DNA of 64,000 nucleotides from Legionella cherrii (GCF_900635815.1 NZ_LR134173.1:1458001-1522000); one strand, 5' to 3'. Shown: positions 8,856-18,354, numbered from the stretch's first letter. The notes: a model not told the origin generated them from the letters alone. Numbers and translations: made by a program.

Positions 8856-9962
8856 ATGGACATAACTCCTTTTTTTAAATTAATGGTCGATCGAGGGGCT
8901 TCAGATTTGTTTTTTAGTGTGGGTGCACCACCTAATATTAAAATTGAAGGAGTTATTTCCCCGGTGGGGCAGGCACCTCTCAAGTCGCAACAAATGGCTG
9001 AAATTGCTTTATCACTGATGAATGATGATCAGCGTAAAGAATTTGAGGCCACCATGGAGCTGAACATGGGGCTGTCTATTAACCAGGTTGGACGCTTCAG
9101 AATCAATTTATTTCGTCAGCGTGGTGATATTTCAATGGTGGTGCGCTACATCAAAAATAAAATCCCTTCAATTGAGCAGTTAAATTTACCTCTTATTTTA
9201 AAAACAATCGTGTTGGAGTTACGTGGGCTAGTTCTTGTAGTAGGTGCTACCGGTTCGGGAAAATCAACCACTTTGGCCGCCATGATCGATTATCGCAATG
9301 AAAATCAAAGCGGTCATATTTTAACGATTGAAGATCCGATAGAATTTATTCATCAACATAAAAAATCCATAGTGGATCAACGTGAAGTAGGCATTGATAC
9401 CATGAGTTATGATAATGCTCTAGTCAATGCAATGCGTGAAGCGCCCGATGTGATTTTAATCGGTGAAATACGGGAGCGTAATGCCATGAAACATGCTATT
9501 GCCTATGCAGAGACAGGGCATTTATGTATTTCAACTTTGCATGCGAATAATGCGAACCAAGCGATGGATCGTATCATTAATTTTTTTCCAGAAGACGCAC
9601 GAAAACAAGTGTTGATGGATTTATCCCTAAATTTGCGAGCTATTATATCGATGCGGCTGGTCCCAGGGGTGAACAATCAAAGGGTGGCGGCTGTGGAGCT
9701 CTTGTTAAACACTCCTTATGTATCTGATTTAATCGAGAAAGGCAAAATTGATGACATTAAGGAAGCGATGGAGCGTAGTACGGAGCAAGGGATGCAGACC
9801 TTCGATCAGGCTTTATTAAAATTATATCGAACTGGGGCGATTTCCAAGGAAAATGCGATCAAATATGCTGACTCGAAAAATAATGTGGGTTTACAAATTC
9901 GTTTGAATAGCGCTGGAGATTTTGATTCACAAGATGACAGTTTGAGCATAGAAGATAATTGA
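8856..9962 (+). CDS. pilU: type IV pilus retraction ATPase PilU
   Basis: Hexameric PilT-class ATPase at the base of the type IV pilus that assists PilT in pulling pili back. Walker A is VVGATGSGKSTT (about 128-139); the Asp box is ILTIEDPIEF; Walker B is PDVILIGEIR with the following ETGHLCISTLHANN (His box). The N-terminal MDITPFFKLMVDRGASDLFFSVG and the 368-residue length with an extended acidic tail favour PilU over PilT (about 345). Normally pilU follows pilT, which is not adjacent here. Start ATG follows GAAGGTG. Confidence 0.88.
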   Translation: MDITPFFKLMVDRGASDLFFSVGAPPNIKIEGVISPVGQAPLKSQQMAEIALSLMNDDQRKEFEATMELNMGLSINQVGRFRINLFRQRGDISMVVRYIKNKIPSIEQLNLPLILKTIVLELRGLVLVVGATGSGKSTTLAAMIDYRNENQSGHILTIEDPIEFIHQHKKSIVDQREVGIDTMSYDNALVNAMREAPDVILIGEIRERNAMKHAIAYAETGHLCISTLHANNANQAMDRIINFFPEDARKQVLMDLSLNLRAIISMRLVPGVNNQRVAAVELLLNTPYVSDLIEKGKIDDIKEAMERSTEQGMQTFDQALLKLYRTGAISKENAIKYADSKNNVGLQIRLNSAGDFDSQDDSLSIEDN

Positions 9963-10033
9963 TATTTTTTTGCCTTATGTTAAAATTTCACACAAATTGA
10001 TTTCCTTATGTGATCCTTTGGCTCCCTTGATGT

Positions 10034-11974
10034 ATGGCAGAATTTTTTCATATAAAAGACATAAATAAAGGTCCAGCGACACAAGCAACCGCGCATGTGG
10101 CGTTTCTCAATGCCATATATACTCCTCCCGATAACCAAAATTCGCCCTACAGAATTATCTATAAAAAAAATAAGTACGGTTTACCCGAGTTGTCGCGTCT
10201 TGAAGTGATGTTTAGCCAATTGGCTCGTCTTTTTCTATTACCAGAACTCACGCCTGCTAACAATTTAGTAGTTAATGAAGACCATCGTATTCTTGGTTTA
10301 GCAGTCCAGCATCTGTGCTATGTCATCGCCAATAGGGAAGGCTTAGAGCATCATTTTTATACCTTAAAAAATACGGATGATGGGTGTGATTGCGCTCCTA
10401 AAAAAGTGGAAGTCCCCACCAAAATACCTATTTATTTTCTAGATAAGCTCCCCCAAGGATTTTTTGCAGACTTAGTGAACGCTGAGGAGGCTGAACAACT
10501 AACCATTGATTATGAATCACTGGCTAGTATCTTTGCGACTTCTTATACCCTGGAAGAGGATGATTTACATAAAGGAAATTATGGTTTTTATTTGGTAGAG
10601 CGTGCGGGCAAGCCCCATGCGGTATTTTTCAAAATTGATCATGATTTAATGTTTGTAGACAGCATCATGGGATTTAAAACCAGAAGACCTTTCCATTTAT
10701 TCCATGGTCCTCATGCGTTTGATATCACGGTGGATGATCTTGAGTCGCTCATGTGCTTAAGCACTTCATGCAACGCTTATTGGCCTACGAAATTTGGTTA
10801 TGTTGCTAATCCTTTTGATAATAAGGAGTATCGTAGTTATGCTGAAATCAATGCTTTTGCTCAATTAGGGAATAATTCTCGTTTTATCAGAGCGAAATGG
10901 AAATCCTTTTTTAAACATATTCTAATGCCCCAAGAGCTCATTCAGCAGACTTTACATGACTGTGCTGATATGAGCAAAGCCTCAGAGCGTGCGCAAGTTG
11001 CCTTGATGATCCAGGCCACTACTGCCAGGCTTGCGCGTTTGCGCGCTGTATTGTTTTCCAGCCAAGAATTTCGTAATTATGTGAGTCAATTAGATGAACA
11101 ACAAGCACATGCTTTCGTGAAAGAAATCATTCCCCTGCGTTGGGCAACAGAAAAGGTCCTGCAGCAAATCAAGGACTCAATTGCTCGTTTTAAAGAGTTA
11201 TCTCAAAATGAAGATGGATTTGATCCTGAAGATACTCCGCTGCATGTTGCAATTAAGCTTGGCGAATATCGGTATGAAGAAACCTTGGATATGTTTGGCG
11301 AATTCATCAATGTCCGCAACAGAGCGGGCAAGACTCCTCTAGATATTGCACTGGAGCGTGTTCAAGTGGAACCGATTGATCACGACACGGTACAAAACAA
11401 TGGTTTCTTAATCGCCAAACATTTATTGATAAACGAGGCGCAACACGCTAAAGAATACAAAAGTGAGCTCTTGTTAACCATTAGATCGTATCATTTTAAA
11501 AACCCATACTTAAAAAGAATTAGTGAGGATATGGATTATCGAGATTTCAAACAGATTTTAAGGGATATAGGTGAAGATCATCAGTTTGGTTTGAAATTTA
11601 AAAAGGATTTGGCCCTTGGATGCATAAAACATTTTATTCAGTTGAATAAGGGATGCCCTGATTTTAATGACCAATTACAGCAATTAAAGGACGATATAAA
11701 TGGTAGCTCCTCTGAAGAAGAAGCTGCTGGGGTGAAATATATCCGCCAGTTACGCAGCAGGTTATGGATTATTCGCCAATTACGCGGATTATATGGTTGG
11801 ACTTCAACCCAATGGGAAGCCAACACCTTGATTAACCAGGCTATGGCGCAACATAAGCCTAATGAGCACAGTTTATTTTCATTCTTTTCTTGTTTTTCTG
11901 CTGGCGAGAGAGAACGCCCTATTCGTTCTGAAGAGCAGGATCTAGGTTGCGCAGGCACCATTGCTGTGTGCTAA
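10034..11974 (+). CDS. candidate Dot/Icm effector: lipid-kinase-like domain plus ankyrin region, 646 aa
   Basis: No full-length match recognised. Residues about 40-210 look like a divergent kinase fold of the kind found in Legionella effectors. A segment SRLEVMFSQLARLFLLPELT is followed by a catalytic-loop-like EEDDLHKGN (174-182) and, 20 residues on, a metal-binding-like FKIDHDLMF (199-207). This D-x-H-x-x-N...D arrangement resembles the OpiA/LegA5 class of phosphatidylinositol 3-kinases. Around 395-445 at least one ankyrin unit is visible (DTPLHVAIKLG, AGKTPLDIALE). The C-terminus contains the Glu/Arg-rich stretch GERERPIRSEEQD, like a Dot/Icm E-block. No signal peptide. The assignment as effector and as kinase is inference from motifs. 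Confidence 0.7.
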   Translation: MAEFFHIKDINKGPATQATAHVAFLNAIYTPPDNQNSPYRIIYKKNKYGLPELSRLEVMFSQLARLFLLPELTPANNLVVNEDHRILGLAVQHLCYVIANREGLEHHFYTLKNTDDGCDCAPKKVEVPTKIPIYFLDKLPQGFFADLVNAEEAEQLTIDYESLASIFATSYTLEEDDLHKGNYGFYLVERAGKPHAVFFKIDHDLMFVDSIMGFKTRRPFHLFHGPHAFDITVDDLESLMCLSTSCNAYWPTKFGYVANPFDNKEYRSYAEINAFAQLGNNSRFIRAKWKSFFKHILMPQELIQQTLHDCADMSKASERAQVALMIQATTARLARLRAVLFSSQEFRNYVSQLDEQQAHAFVKEIIPLRWATEKVLQQIKDSIARFKELSQNEDGFDPEDTPLHVAIKLGEYRYEETLDMFGEFINVRNRAGKTPLDIALERVQVEPIDHDTVQNNGFLIAKHLLINEAQHAKEYKSELLLTIRSYHFKNPYLKRISEDMDYRDFKQILRDIGEDHQFGLKFKKDLALGCIKHFIQLNKGCPDFNDQLQQLKDDINGSSSEEEAAGVKYIRQLRSRLWIIRQLRGLYGWTSTQWEANTLINQAMAQHKPNEHSLFSFFSCFSAGERERPIRSEEQDLGCAGTIAVC

Positions 11975-12033
11975 ACGTAAGTTGGGCCTTGGCTCAACCT
12001 ACATCGTATGCAGATCTGTAGTCCGACTTTTTG

Positions 12034-12339
12034 CTAATGGGTTTGCATTTCTCCCAAGTGGAAGGGGTAATCATGACGGCAACGGGCGTATGCGGCGCCA
12101 ATTTTGGCGGGGTTAGGGTAAAAGGCGTAATGGGTGGCCTTATAGGCACAACAGGGAACGGCGCTGACAAAACAGCCTCTTTTAGCGTTCCAGCGGTAAT
12201 GACCGTCTTCTGCAAGTTGCAATGTTCTGCCATCAAAACAGACATAACGCGGTTGGGAGGGGATTTCCCCAATGACACAGCCTTGAGCATAAGCACCGTT
12301 TATTAATGCAAATAATAGTCCAGTTAGTATGATTTTCAC
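12034..12339 (-). CDS. small secreted cysteine-rich protein, 101 aa
   Basis: A clear Sec signal peptide (MKIILTGLLFALINGAYA, cleavage after AYA) precedes a mature part of about 83 residues with six cysteines, including a CC pair, likely disulfide-bonded in the periplasm or outside the cell. Family not recognised. The GTG start has AAAGGAT at the right distance, and an A/T-rich region with TATTAT/TATAAC lies just upstream. A similar-length reading frame on the opposite strand lacks these signals. It converges on the effector gene ending at 11974 and is divergent from the 1212-aa gene. Confidence 0.65.
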   Translation of the reverse strand: MKIILTGLLFALINGAYAQGCVIGEIPSQPRYVCFDGRTLQLAEDGHYRWNAKRGCFVSAVPCCAYKATHYAFYPNPAKIGAAYARCRHDYPFHLGEMQTH

Positions 12340-12428
12340 ACTTAATCCTTTAATCTTGCTATAATAATGTTATAAAGTTAGTCCATCTTACCGCCTTTAT
12401 TCAAGCAAGACATGCATAGGCGATGAAA

Positions 12429-12461
12429 TTTAAGGTTATTTTAATAAAATAAGGTTAAAAT
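12429..12461 (+). promoter_or_regulatory. candidate PmrA-box promoter of the 1212-aa effector gene
   Basis: Two half-sites, TTTAAGGTT (12429-12437) and TTTAATAAA (12440-12448), with a 2-base gap match the layout of the Legionella PmrA box (cTTAATatT-N2-cTTAATatT). A -10 like element TAAAAT (12456-12461) follows after exactly 7 bases, the same geometry as the two better boxes at 52.5 kb. Half-site agreement is moderate, so this is a candidate. Confidence 0.45.
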
Positions 12462-12492
12462 AAAAACATCATGGTTTGCGGAGTTTGTGATT

Positions 12493-15400
12493 ATGACAAT
12501 GAAGAACAAAGAATTTTTAGCTGCGTTAAATAATACCCCAGCATTACGAGCTGCAAAACCGAGCGATAGAGATCGTGCATTAGAAGCAATATTGTTGGCT
12601 GATGAAAGGAGCCAAACAGCTTTTGAAAAGGCGGCGGTTGATCATGTAGCATTTTGGGGCACAATTGATAATACACACCTTGCAAATCTGAAGGCGAGAC
12701 CCCAATACTCGTATTCTTATGACTATTTGGACTTAAACCCCAAAACTTCAGATACTTTTGCAAGCATGAAGCAAGCTGCCGCTGAACAGCGTGTCAAATT
12801 TGCATTATCCGGTGCGGCACCAGATGTTTTAGTTGGCCTTTTAACCACTGATTTCAAGGATAATGGAACAATACTTAGGCAATATGTAAAAAGCAAGGAA
12901 ACTTCCTTGGGGCTTGATGGGGTTTTACTTAATGGGGTTCCTTGGGATCCAAACGATGATAAGCTCCTGACACAAACTGCATTGGATAAAATTAGAAAAG
13001 AAGCAGCAAATCAGCTATTACTAAAAGTAATGGCTAACCCTGGAATCACTGATCCTAAATTATTTGATGATCTAGCCAAGGCTGCAACTCCGGGAGATTA
13101 TCACTCAGCTGCAAAAGCGCTTGCTACTGCAGCAGGAATGACTGCCGCTCCGGGAAAATCACTGGATGAAACGCTCACTGCTTTTACTGATGCTTTAGTT
13201 TTGTCTCAGGATATTATTGATGCAGCTACAAAGCACAGAGAGGCAATATTTGATGCACCGGCCATAGTTGGGTTCGAGAGACAACTGCAAAAATTTAAAA
13301 GCAGTGCTACAGATGCAGAAGTTTTGGGAATGAAAACCCTCCTCAAAGAGGCTGATCAAAAAACATTCACAACTGATCTAGCTGCGCATGCCAATTTGAA
13401 AGAGGATCCCCAGAACCCATATAAGGCAAGAATGGCGGGCTTGCCTGAAGACAAAAAAAAGGCCCTTGCAACGACTCATCAACAACCCTTATGTGAACAG
13501 TATCTAAAAGCAAAGATATTATCTACAAATAAATTGATTAATGATAAACATTTAATTAAAGCATTGAATGACGCAAATAAAAGTAAATTAATAACCCATT
13601 TAGAAAAGTTCACCGGGGCAGACGCTGATGATAAGGCAATCATCGGTAAAGCTGTAACAGATACCAACATGGCCACTTTCAAAGTCGCTTTAACAAAGAA
13701 TGCTATTAAAGCAATAGGTGCAGGTGGTACTCCGGCTCATCTTACCTCTTTAAAAGAACTTGAGACAGCTGCTAATAAAGATTTAGCGAGTTTCCGCAAA
13801 GAGCTCGCGAAAAAGATACCTGGAGTGGCTTCTTTTGATTTTGTGCAGGAAAAGGATTTACCTGAGTTAAGAAAAGCACTGGGTGCGCAGATAGGGGCCT
13901 TCGCACGAAATGATCGCGCGGCTCAGTTTGAAGCAGAAGTTAAAAAATCTCGTCTTGATGCAGGAAAGCCCGCAGCCACCCATAAGGAATTAGTAGCAGT
14001 ATTTAAACAACTTCCTGATGCAAAACAACTTGAGATATTAAAAGACATAGATAAAACTAAAAAGCATGAGCTGCTAATCAGTGCGAAAACTAAGGAAGAG
14101 CTTCAGTATTATTTGGGGACGAAAAATGCTGAAGGGGGACCGCTTCAACTGACACGATTAGTTGAGGAAAATGCACGAGCTGCTCTGTTTAAGCAAATAC
14201 ATAATCCTACAGTAGCTAAGGTTTTGATGGGGTTTGAACCCAGTATTACTCCTACTCCCACTATGATTGATGATATAAATACAGCTCTAAAAAGTGCAGC
14301 AGCTCCAGCCGCAGTGGATATCTCTCAGCAAGCCAATCTTAAAACGGTGGTTGATGCTATTAGTCAAGCCTGTTACAGCAGACAGAATGATCTTTCAGAC
14401 GCAGAGTTTTATAAAGCTTTTGGTTTTACAGATCAGAGCGCTACTACTTTAGGCGTATCACCAATACCTGCTGCTGCTCAAGCACAACATGCTGTTAACG
14501 TACCCTTGTTTGCTGGTCTTCATGGTGCCACCTTAGACGCTGCAGAGAAAGAGTTTGTGAAAGTTCTTTTAAGAGTCGGGGAAGCTATTCCTGGACTACC
14601 TTTGTCTAATGATGTAGACATCCGAAACGCTCATAAAATACTTCGAAATAATGCTAATGTTCACAACTTTCTAACTGAACTTCTTAAAGACCCAGGTGTT
14701 TCTGATCAGTTAAAAGAAAAGGTAAGCAGGGAGTTTACCCCAGATGTATATCGTGAATTAAAAGGTGCAAGACTTGCTCAACGCTTTAGTGGAACCGATC
14801 AAAACAAATTGAACGTTATAGGATATGTTGGCAAAAATTTAACCGATATTCAGGAAAAATCGCCTGCCGTTGAAAAACATAAAAGCCATTTAGAAAAACT
14901 TGAAGAGGAACTTGAAGCACTCCCTGGTCTATTTAGCGGGGCTAATGAGCCCAAGGCAAAGAATAAAGCTCAGAAAATGATAGGGGAATATCGAGCTTTG
15001 TCAGAACAATGTGGGACGATCATAGAGCATTTAGCAAAAACTAAAGAAAATCTTAAAGTGTTTCGTGATAACACCCCTGTATCTGGTGCCGGAGCTAATC
15101 AGGAAGTGATACAAAAATTAGCAAAACTGCATGAGAGGCTAGATAAAGAAATAAAAACAATAGACGAGCAGCTAGAGTTTTATAAAGGAGTAAAAACAAA
15201 AATCGATGGAAAAGATGGCGCCATAGCAAACATCGAAAAAGTGATGCAGGGTAAGGCTACTGTGCAGGTCGAGAAAGCAACGGTTAGTTATTCAGTAATT
15301 CCTATAGGCCAGGAAAAAACAGCAACACTTCAATCAAAAGCCGGCGAAAATGTAGGCACAACGACTGCCATCACTAACATTGATCAAAGTTCTCCTAACT

Positions 15401-16131
15401 ATAAAATTCACGAAATCCCTACAAAAGGTAATGTGTTCAGTGCTGACTTGGTTCACAAAAAAGATAATCCCCAGCGCGGTAGACCCGGTCAACCTGATGA
15501 GATAGATGACCCCAATGGCCAAGCCCGTGTTACTGTAAATTATCATCCTGAGGGTCAACCGAGCACCTCCGGTTCTAAGCCTATCAGTGTAAGCCTGCCA
15601 ATAGTCGCTAAGGATAAAAACTATCTGGCAGAACAATGTATGGAAGCAGCAAAACAACTGTTAAAAGACTGGGATGGTAAAAGCCCTATTAGATTAAGAG
15701 GGGTGAATGGAAAGGAGAAAGAATTAGCCTATTTATGGACCGCAGTGTGCGTTCTAGGAGAGCATCACCCAAAATTTTCAATGGATAAGATCGAGTTTAG
15801 AGGTTCTTGTGCGTGGAGACCTGATCAGGGTAAGGATAAAGAGTTAGGGGGGATCCGCGGGAAAAGTTTTACTAAGACTTCTCTTTATAATACAGTATTC
15901 AAAGGTACAGCCAGAGGACTTGTTGAGGAGGTTGAAAGGGAGTTTAAGGCTATGGTTGATCCAAAGAAAAGAGATCAAGTCGATAAAACTGTGGTCAGCG
16001 CCACCAGCCTCTTTAGAGATAAGATGAGCCAGGGTAGGCCGAGTGATATTGCTTCAATAGTTGAGCTGGATAAAGGAAAACAAGTACCTCGTGCTCCATC
16101 TTTAGGTCTTAGTAGTGGGGATGAGGACTAA
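12493..16131 (+). CDS. candidate Dot/Icm effector, 1212-aa coiled-coil protein
   Basis: Large soluble protein without signal peptide or membrane helices and without a family I can name. The N-terminal two-thirds (1-780) is a long run of alpha-helical segments rich in Ala, Lys and Asp, with recurring phrases such as LKDIDKTKKHELLISAKTKE that suggest a helical repeat. A strong coiled coil covers about 790-910. A Pro/Gly-rich linker (about 985-1030) is followed by a compact C-terminal domain (about 1036-1195, including IRLRGVNGKEKELAYLWTAV and KIEFRGSCAWRPDQG). The end is acidic (SSGDED). I prefer the ATG at 12493, 9 bases after GCGGAG. Alternative starts are the GTG at 12487 and the ATG at 12499. 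A PmrA-like promoter lies just upstream. Confidence 0.7.
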   Translation: MTMKNKEFLAALNNTPALRAAKPSDRDRALEAILLADERSQTAFEKAAVDHVAFWGTIDNTHLANLKARPQYSYSYDYLDLNPKTSDTFASMKQAAAEQRVKFALSGAAPDVLVGLLTTDFKDNGTILRQYVKSKETSLGLDGVLLNGVPWDPNDDKLLTQTALDKIRKEAANQLLLKVMANPGITDPKLFDDLAKAATPGDYHSAAKALATAAGMTAAPGKSLDETLTAFTDALVLSQDIIDAATKHREAIFDAPAIVGFERQLQKFKSSATDAEVLGMKTLLKEADQKTFTTDLAAHANLKEDPQNPYKARMAGLPEDKKKALATTHQQPLCEQYLKAKILSTNKLINDKHLIKALNDANKSKLITHLEKFTGADADDKAIIGKAVTDTNMATFKVALTKNAIKAIGAGGTPAHLTSLKELETAANKDLASFRKELAKKIPGVASFDFVQEKDLPELRKALGAQIGAFARNDRAAQFEAEVKKSRLDAGKPAATHKELVAVFKQLPDAKQLEILKDIDKTKKHELLISAKTKEELQYYLGTKNAEGGPLQLTRLVEENARAALFKQIHNPTVAKVLMGFEPSITPTPTMIDDINTALKSAAAPAAVDISQQANLKTVVDAISQACYSRQNDLSDAEFYKAFGFTDQSATTLGVSPIPAAAQAQHAVNVPLFAGLHGATLDAAEKEFVKVLLRVGEAIPGLPLSNDVDIRNAHKILRNNANVHNFLTELLKDPGVSDQLKEKVSREFTPDVYRELKGARLAQRFSGTDQNKLNVIGYVGKNLTDIQEKSPAVEKHKSHLEKLEEELEALPGLFSGANEPKAKNKAQKMIGEYRALSEQCGTIIEHLAKTKENLKVFRDNTPVSGAGANQEVIQKLAKLHERLDKEIKTIDEQLEFYKGVKTKIDGKDGAIANIEKVMQGKATVQVEKATVSYSVIPIGQEKTATLQSKAGENVGTTTAITNIDQSSPNYKIHEIPTKGNVFSADLVHKKDNPQRGRPGQPDEIDDPNGQARVTVNYHPEGQPSTSGSKPISVSLPIVAKDKNYLAEQCMEAAKQLLKDWDGKSPIRLRGVNGKEKELAYLWTAVCVLGEHHPKFSMDKIEFRGSCAWRPDQGKDKELGGIRGKSFTKTSLYNTVFKGTARGLVEEVEREFKAMVDPKKRDQVDKTVVSATSLFRDKMSQGRPSDIASIVELDKGKQVPRAPSLGLSSGDED

Positions 16132-16148
16132 CAATAAGGGGGATTCAA

Positions 16149-16964
16149 TTGAATTCAAGCCAACTGGCGATTGGTGTATTTGACTCTGGGATGGGCGGAC
16201 TAACGGTTTTGCGGGCATTGCGAGAGGGCTTGCCACAAGAATCGTTTATCTATTTAGGGGATACAGCCCGGCTGCCTTACGGTACTAAAAGTCCAGATAC
16301 TGTAAAACAATATGCAATGCAAATGGCAAAGTTGCTGGTAGAGCGGCAGATTAAGGCTTTAGTGATCGCCTGTAATACCGCAACTACAGCTGCATTGCCT
16401 TATTTGCAGGAAATGCTACCCGATATGCCGGTGCTTGGTGTGGTGGCTCCAGGTGCTGCAGCAGCTGTTGCGGCAACTGAGAACAAACGCATTATTGTTT
16501 TAGCGACTGAAACCACAATTGCATCCAACGCATACCAGAAGCTCATCATCCAAAAACTACCGCAGGCAGTAATTAATACGCGTGCGTGCAGTGTTTTGGT
16601 TGCCCTGGCTGAGGAAGGTATGGTGGACAATCAGGTAGCACGTGAAGCGTTAAAACATTATCTCGATGGATTTACTAACGAAGATACAGTTTTGTTGGGA
16701 TGCACCCACTTCCCGGTATTTAAGCCTTTGCTACACAGTTTATTGCCGCAAGGAGTGACTATAGTCGACTCAGCACATGCCACATCGCTGGCATTGCATC
16801 AGTTGCTCGAAAAGCAGGATTTACTGAATGATACCCCTTCCTTGAATCGCAAAGTCAATTATTTAGTAACCGATTCCATCAAACGTTTCCAGATTGTAGG
16901 CGAGATATTTTTGGGTGAGCAGTTGGCATCGGAAGATATTGAGCTCGTGGATGTTAGGAATTAA
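16149..16964 (+). CDS. murI: glutamate racemase
   Basis: Converts L- to D-glutamate for peptidoglycan. Both catalytic cysteines are present in their usual settings: ACNTATTAALPYL (Cys near 76) and LLGCTHFPVFKPL (Cys near 187). The N-terminal GVFDSGMGGLTVL and YLGDTARLPYGTKS are family signatures. Length 271 is normal. The start codon is TTG with an AAGGGGG site 6 bases before it; no in-frame ATG fits better. It begins 17 bases after the large effector gene, so read-through from that gene is possible. Confidence 0.95.
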   Translation: MNSSQLAIGVFDSGMGGLTVLRALREGLPQESFIYLGDTARLPYGTKSPDTVKQYAMQMAKLLVERQIKALVIACNTATTAALPYLQEMLPDMPVLGVVAPGAAAAVAATENKRIIVLATETTIASNAYQKLIIQKLPQAVINTRACSVLVALAEEGMVDNQVAREALKHYLDGFTNEDTVLLGCTHFPVFKPLLHSLLPQGVTIVDSAHATSLALHQLLEKQDLLNDTPSLNRKVNYLVTDSIKRFQIVGEIFLGEQLASEDIELVDVRN

Positions 16965-16974
16965 ATAGAACGTA

Positions 16975-17083
16975 TCCCTCATCCGCCCTGACGGGCACCA
17001 CCTCCCCTGAGGAGAAGGAAAATTAGCGAGGTCGCTACCAAAATCCTCTCTCCCGTTTCCGGAGAGGGGCAAGGGGTGAGGGA
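16975..17083. repeat. dispersed palindromic repeat, family B
   Basis: Two hairpins: CCGCCCTGACGGGC followed by CTCCCCTGAGGAG, and on the right CTCTCTCCCGTTTCCGGAGAGG ending in GGGGTGAGGGAT. The order is inverted relative to the copy at 8702, so the repeat occurs in both orientations. It fills the gap between the convergent murI and gpsA genes and may serve as their shared transcription end. Confidence 0.75.
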
Positions 17084-17095
17084 TTTAAAAGAACC

Positions 17096-18085
17096 TTATT
17101 CTTCTTTCGGTGGACGACTCATTAGATTTTGCACCACCTGTTTTGGAGTAATTTTTCCTTGTAGCAGTGCGTTAATTTGTTCACATATCGGCATTTCCAC
17201 TTGATATTGCTTGGCGATGAAGCAAACTTGCGATGCATTATATTTTCCTTCCACAACTTGGCCAATTTGCTTTTCTGCATCATTGATGCTGATGTTTTGC
17301 CCTAAAAGTAAACCAAAGCGACGGTTTCGTGATTGATCATCGGTGCAGGTCAACACTAAATCACCGACACCCGCCAAACCAAGAAAAGTCTCTGCACGAG
17401 CACCTAAAGCAAGTCCCAGACGCTCCATTTCTGCCAGGCCGCGGGTTATTAATGCCGCTTTGGCATTAGCCCCATAGCCTAAACCATCACTGATTCCACA
17501 GCCAATAGCCAAGACGTTTTTTATCGCACCACAAATTTGCACTCCGATCAGATCATCGCTCAGATAAACACGGAGGTTGTGATGATGAAGTAGTTCACGA
17601 ATATTTTTTTGATAGTGCGGATCGTTGGAGGCTAAAGTGACCGCTGTAGGTAAAAAGTGAGCCACTTCTTTGGCAAACGATGGACCTGAAATAATTGCTT
17701 GTGGAAAGGTAGCACCAAAAGTTTGACTCACCAGCTCACTTAATAATTGATGACTTTGTGGATCGATACCTTTAGTTAGCCATGCTAAACCTTGGGGTGA
17801 TTTTTTAATTTTTGCAATAATTTCTGCAAATGCATGGGAAGGAACAGCAATAATGACGTAATTGGCTTCATTGATGCATTGATCCAAATCAGCCAGGGGT
17901 TCCAAAGTATCAGGAAAAGCGATATCGGGTAAATAATTTGGATTTGATTTTTTTCCCTTCATCAGCGCAACATGTTGGGGATCATGCCCCCACAACAAAA
18001 CACGATGACCCGCTTTGGCTAGGTGAATTGCAACAGCAGTGCCCCACGAGCCGGCACCTAATATAGCAATGGTTTTTTGGTTCAT
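17096..18085 (-). CDS. gpsA: glycerol-3-phosphate dehydrogenase [NAD(P)+]
   Basis: Reduces dihydroxyacetone phosphate to sn-glycerol-3-phosphate for phospholipid synthesis. Rossmann motif AILGAGSWGTAVA (about 8-20), substrate region GPSFAKEVA, the catalytic lysine in CGAIKNVLAIG (about 190), and the C-terminal GKYNASQVC region. 329 residues, standard. First-listed member of a gpsA/secB/grxC/rhodanese neighbourhood conserved in gammaproteobacteria (all minus strand, gpsA last), but 270 bases of repeats separate it from secB, so it may have its own promoter. Confidence 0.95.
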   Translation of the reverse strand: MNQKTIAILGAGSWGTAVAIHLAKAGHRVLLWGHDPQHVALMKGKKSNPNYLPDIAFPDTLEPLADLDQCINEANYVIIAVPSHAFAEIIAKIKKSPQGLAWLTKGIDPQSHQLLSELVSQTFGATFPQAIISGPSFAKEVAHFLPTAVTLASNDPHYQKNIRELLHHHNLRVYLSDDLIGVQICGAIKNVLAIGCGISDGLGYGANAKAALITRGLAEMERLGLALGARAETFLGLAGVGDLVLTCTDDQSRNRRFGLLLGQNISINDAEKQIGQVVEGKYNASQVCFIAKQYQVEMPICEQINALLQGKITPKQVVQNLMSRPPKEE

Positions 18086-18148
18086 TTTATGTTCTTGAAT
18101 AGGGGTTAATTAGAATTGGAAGCAGGGTTTTGGTTCTCATTAAATTAA

Positions 18149-18272
18149 GGACTTCCCGCTCCCCAAGCGGCAGTGGGGCAGGGGTGAGAGTTCATTAATC
18201 CATACCCTCATCTGCCCTCACAGGCCCCTTCACTTTATCCGCGTTATCCCTCGTTGAACTCGGGATGACTGG
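18149..18272. repeat. composite of family B and family A repeats
   Basis: A degenerate family B unit (CGCTCCCCAAGCGGCAGTGGGGCAGGGGTGAG..., then CCCTCATCTGCCCT) at 18149-18235 is followed directly by a short family A palindrome (TATCCCTCGTTGAACTCGGGAT, 18243-18272). Together they make up most of the secB-gpsA gap, showing that the two families insert or accumulate in the same places. Confidence 0.65.
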
Positions 18273-18354
18273 GGCGGGGTAAGAAGGGGAATTCCTTACT
18301 TATGTGATACAATTTCGCCTGCACCCTGTTGCTCTTGTTAGGGCACTTGTAATT

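Noticed and set aside
11638..11961. 107-codon minus-strand frame inside the ankyrin/kinase-like gene
   Set aside because: Antisense shadow of the effector gene; no signal or domain.
10034..11974. CaaX-type prenylation signal at the C-terminus of the ankyrin/kinase-like protein
   Set aside because: The protein ends in AVC, so the cysteine is last and not fourth from the end; it cannot be a CaaX box.
12031..12306. 91-codon open frame on the plus strand opposite the small secreted protein
   Set aside because: It lacks a ribosome-binding site and is the mirror of a minus-strand frame with a clear signal peptide and AAAGGA site.
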